The notes under the pieces were generated by a model. It saw only the letters and a list, made by a program, of their open reading frames with translations. It was not told the DNA's origin and did not search any database. The position numbers and the translations under genes were made by a program. From the NCBI RefSeq assembly GCF_000024165.1, contig NC_013194.1, positions 1,426,001 through 1,490,000 of the forward strand: a stretch of 64,000 nt of DNA, in the 5' to 3' direction. Below are positions 61,293 to 64,000 of the stretch, piece after piece. This DNA is from Accumulibacter phosphatis (lineage in GTDB: Bacteria > Pseudomonadota > Gammaproteobacteria > Burkholderiales > Rhodocyclaceae). Positions within the stretch are counted from its first letter, which is position 1. Every line of letters starts with the position of its first letter.

Positions 61293-61928
61293 TTAGGGCA
61301 GGTCGGACGGGGTCCCTTCGAACAAACCTGAGGCCTGCGCGAGTCGTGTGAGTTCGGCCACGGAGTGCGCCTGGAGTTTGGTCGTAATGGCCGTGCGATG
61401 GAGCTTTACCGTCCGCTCGCTGATACCCAGGTCGGCCGCGATCTGCTTGTTGAGCCTGCCCGTGACGACGTGCCGCAAGACACCTAGCTCGCGACGCGTG
61501 AGGGCAGCGAATCTGGCTCGTAACGCGTGCAAACGGGCGCTTTCTGCACGGCTTCGGGCATTTCGGGCAATAGCCCGATCCACGGCGGCGAGAAGGTCCT
61601 CTTTCGGCGCTCGCTTGGTGAGGAAATCCTCGGCTCCCTGGCGCATTGCCTGTACCGTTGAAGGGATGTCACCCTCCCCGGTGAGGAAGACCACCGGCAG
61701 CACGTTCGCGCCGCGCTTCAGCGCTTGCTGGAGGTCAAGCCCATCCATTCCCGGCATCCGGAGATCGGTGACGACGCAACCCGCGCCATCACCCAGCTCT
61801 GCGAGAAAATCGGCTGCCGATGCATGGGTCTGGACCGTGTAGCCTGACGCCTTCAACAAACGGGCGAGCGCCACGAGAAACGACGCGTCGTCGTCAATGA
61901 CGTGGACCACTGGGAGCGCTTCGCTCAT
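61293..61928 (-). CDS. FixJ/NarL-type response regulator
   Basis: 211 residues from ATG 61928. Receiver domain with Asp12-Asp13 and the phosphorylation site Asp55 (VVTDLRMPGMDG), then a LuxR-type helix-turn-helix (about 138-200: LTRRELGVLRHVVTGRLNKQ, SERTVKLHRTAITTKL). The receiver ends in KRAPKEDLLAAVDRAI, where the usual K-P is K-R, so the conserved cis-proline is lost. It overlaps the kinase gene and lies upstream of the sulfatase genes, which it may control. Confidence 0.93.
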   Translation of the reverse strand: MSEALPVVHVIDDDASFLVALARLLKASGYTVQTHASAADFLAELGDGAGCVVTDLRMPGMDGLDLQQALKRGANVLPVVFLTGEGDIPSTVQAMRQGAEDFLTKRAPKEDLLAAVDRAIARNARSRAESARLHALRARFAALTRRELGVLRHVVTGRLNKQIAADLGISERTVKLHRTAITTKLQAHSVAELTRLAQASGLFEGTPSDLP

Positions 61929-61930
61929 GC

Positions 61931-63769
61931 TCACCTTGCTGCCCCGGCCAGCGGCAGTGTAAAGCGGAATGTTGCTCCTTCGCCGGCATTGTTCTCGGCC
62001 CAGATTCGCCCGCCGTGCGCCTCGATGATCGTTTGCGAAATCGAGAGTCCGATGCCCATGCCGTTCGCCTTGGTGGTAAAGAAAGGCTCGAACAGGCGTT
62101 CGAGGCTTTCTGGCGCGATGCCGGGCCCGCTGTCTTCGATTGCCACCTCGATCTCGCCCTCGCTGTGACGCTGCACCCGCACCGTTATCTTGCGCCGTGC
62201 AGTGGGTAGGTCCTCGACAGCATCCATCGCGTTGAGAACGAGGTTCAACAGCACTTGCTGGAGGTGCACCGGATCGCGCATCACCAGCGGCAGTTCAGGG
62301 GCGGCATCGATTTCCAGTGCAACTTTGCGGGACAGTGACTCGCTTCGCGCAAGGGCTGCCACATTTGCCAGTTCGTCGCTCAGCGACAGCACGCGCGGGG
62401 CGAAGCTGCGGCGCTTCAGCAGCGCCCGCAGCCTGGCGATCACAGCGCCGGCACGCTGGTCGTCGTGGCGAATGTCGACCAGTATGGCCCGCAACTCGTC
62501 AAGGTCTGGCGGGTCCTGCTCGATGAACAGTTCGGCCGCCTCGGTATTGCGCAGGATGGCGCCAAGCGGCTGGCTCAACTCGTGCGCGAGCGCTGAGGCG
62601 AGCTGCCCCATCATCGACACGCGACTGGCGTGAGCCAGTTCACTGTGCAGTCGTTGCAACTCCAACTCGGTGTCGCGCCGTGCGGAAATGTCAAGTACCA
62701 CCCCGCGCATCAGGATCGGCTCGCCGCGGTGGCCACGTTCGACCTGCCCGCGTGCTGCAATCCAGCGGATTCTCCCTTCAGGGAGGTGCGCGCGGTACTC
62801 GACGTCATAGCCAACGTCGCTGGCCAACGCATCGTCGAGAGCCTGTTTCGTGGGTTCCCGATCGTCGCGATGCAGTGCGCCAAAAAATCGCGCGCGATTG
62901 ATGTGCTCCGATTCGCTAAAGCCAAACATCGCGCGGGCGCGGCTGGTGGCCCAGATCGTGTCGTGACCCACGTCCCATGTCCACATGCCCAGATCGGCCG
63001 CCGCACTGGCCAGGTCCATGCGCCGTTCGCTTTCCCGCAACTGGCTGGCAAGTCTTGCTCCCGCCAAAACGTCGGCGTTCAACTCGATGGACATCGCCAT
63101 CAGGACGGCGAGGTAGGCCCAACTGATCATGTAGGGCATGTCGAGGACACCAGTCTCCACCAAACCCGCCTGCAAGCCCGCGCACAGAAAGAAGAACGCG
63201 ATCGCGCCGCCAACAACCACGGGGCGTCGGTCTCCACCGCTGCGTGTCCATCTGACAGATGCATCGGTCACGAACGCGATCTGCGCCAGGACCGCCAGAT
63301 ACGGAAATACATTCCAGGGGTTGGGCACGCCTTCGGCCATATGGAAGCGGACCCCGCCGAAGGTCTCGACCGTTCGGAAACCAGCAACCGTTTGATAGGT
63401 CATGCCCGAGCCGGCAGGCGCCCCGGGCAGATAGTCGAACGCCAACCCCAGGGCGTACAGGACCGGAACCGCAACAGCAAGCCACTTGCGCCCGTTGCCG
63501 AAATACATCCAGATGAATGCCGTCAGCGATACGAGCATGACGCCGACGGCGATGTCGAGCAGACGCATCAATGCCCACCATTCGGCCAGGACGTTCGTTC
63601 GCATCAACGCCAATTCCAGACCGGAGACGCAGGCGACGGTGCCAGCACTCAGTGCAAACAACAGGCGGGCCGCACGCCGGGGTTGTCCGAGGGCAATGCT
63701 CAACTCGATCAAGCCCAGAGTGAGGCAGGCGGCGGCCACCATGGGCCAGGTGATGGTGATCCAGTTCAT
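61931..63769 (-). CDS. Membrane sensor histidine kinase with PAS domain
   Basis: 612 residues. Seven or so membrane helices (1-230), a PAS domain (about 250-370, MDLASAAADLGMWTWDVG), HisKA with His396 (ALAHELSQPLGAILRN), and an HATPase domain (N-box VLLNLVLNAMDAVEDLP, DSGPGIAPESLERLFEPFFT, GMGIGLSISQTII). The FixL-like catalytic core pairs with the FixJ-type regulator next to it. The signal may be a membrane or envelope state, since the sensing part is the membrane domain; no heme-binding His was identified in the PAS segment. Confidence 0.93.
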   Translation of the reverse strand: MNWITITWPMVAAACLTLGLIELSIALGQPRRAARLLFALSAGTVACVSGLELALMRTNVLAEWWALMRLLDIAVGVMLVSLTAFIWMYFGNGRKWLAVAVPVLYALGLAFDYLPGAPAGSGMTYQTVAGFRTVETFGGVRFHMAEGVPNPWNVFPYLAVLAQIAFVTDASVRWTRSGGDRRPVVVGGAIAFFFLCAGLQAGLVETGVLDMPYMISWAYLAVLMAMSIELNADVLAGARLASQLRESERRMDLASAAADLGMWTWDVGHDTIWATSRARAMFGFSESEHINRARFFGALHRDDREPTKQALDDALASDVGYDVEYRAHLPEGRIRWIAARGQVERGHRGEPILMRGVVLDISARRDTELELQRLHSELAHASRVSMMGQLASALAHELSQPLGAILRNTEAAELFIEQDPPDLDELRAILVDIRHDDQRAGAVIARLRALLKRRSFAPRVLSLSDELANVAALARSESLSRKVALEIDAAPELPLVMRDPVHLQQVLLNLVLNAMDAVEDLPTARRKITVRVQRHSEGEIEVAIEDSGPGIAPESLERLFEPFFTTKANGMGIGLSISQTIIEAHGGRIWAENNAGEGATFRFTLPLAGAAR

Positions 63770-64000
63770 GGCACAGTAGCGGTGGCTTCGCTTCCCCAGT
63801 CTGCGGGACGCAGTCTGGCGCCGACCGCGACGATTCTACGCCTGCAATCGGCCCATGCGCATGCTTGCGGTGCGTGTCTGTCGGGGATCAGGGTCAGAGA
63901 TCGCAGCGGGGCCGAGCGATCGCGGGAGGAACAGGCAGGGGGATTGACCGCGCGATGTCGGCCTGCGACGCATCATTGCCCGGGGGCAGGCGATGCAAGC
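63770..64000. other. No gene recognised at window end
   Basis: 231 bp upstream of the histidine kinase; should contain its promoter. No clear -35/-10 pair or other gene start seen. Confidence 0.4.

Noticed and set aside
61931..63769. Oxygen-sensing FixL role for the kinase
   Set aside because: The catalytic core is FixL-like, but I could not identify a heme-binding His in the PAS segment, and the N-terminus is a multi-helix membrane domain.

Overview
The window is high-GC DNA with long antisense open frames in every real gene. It looks like a chromosome segment of a betaproteobacterium, probably Rhodocyclales and possibly a Candidatus Accumulibacter-type polyphosphate accumulator. This is inferred from gene content (miaB-phoH-ybeY-corC-lnt operon, GTP-type PEP carboxykinase, PPK2 kinase, bacteriohemerythrin, multiheme cytochrome); there is no rRNA to confirm it.

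Layout. 0.3-7.2 kb: core genes on the minus strand, namely an enoyl-CoA hydratase, then miaB > phoH > ybeY > corC > lnt in overlapping order, preceded by a small unknown gene with a near-consensus promoter, and then tRNA-Gly(CCC). 7.2-16.5 kb: an accessory stretch of small secreted or lipoprotein genes, gene remnants (YihY C-terminus, frameshifted DUF4239) and a convergent group of exported proteins (DUF2092, a repeat protein, a large Gly-rich lipoprotein, an OmpA-type lipoprotein). 16.5-30.4 kb: cardiolipin synthase, MarC, outer-membrane proteins, a large arylsulfatase, channel-like and membrane proteins, a tiny CcoQ-like protein, a UbiE-type methyltransferase, a divergent Lrp/LysE pair and a lytic transglycosylase. 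30.6-39.9 kb: a broken secreted gene, a PPK2 > SulP > DUF1269 > channel-like gene string, a DUF3313 lipoprotein, an eight-heme TPR cytochrome and a hemerythrin. 40-46.5 kb: decayed DNA containing a transposon of about 3.26 kb inserted in an outer-membrane transporter gene, broken antiporter and secreted genes, a parvulin with a shifted C-terminus and an antitoxin with an apparent internal deletion. 46.6-53.4 kb: a MarR regulator, PEPCK, malate dehydrogenase, carbonic anhydrase, a histidine phosphatase and an Xre-RES toxin-antitoxin pair. 53.5-63.8 kb: a minus-strand locus with a two-component system, sulfatase, HAD phosphatase, second sulfatase, CcoQ-like peptide, DUF3302 protein, HlyD adaptor and NodT outer-membrane factor.

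How it fits together. Several families occur more than once at separate sites: three sulfatases, two nearly identical CcoQ-like peptides, two channel-like proteins with altered filters, two internally deleted copies of one secreted family, and several outer-membrane barrels. My reading is that one envelope system (exported sulfatase and phosphatase, tripartite export, membrane peptide, channel, anion transporter) has been duplicated and partly eroded. The 53.5-63.8 kb locus is its most complete copy and is the best candidate for an undescribed system. The transposon is the best documented event: 5-bp target duplications, matching inverted ends, and a host gene that reads through in frame once the element is removed.
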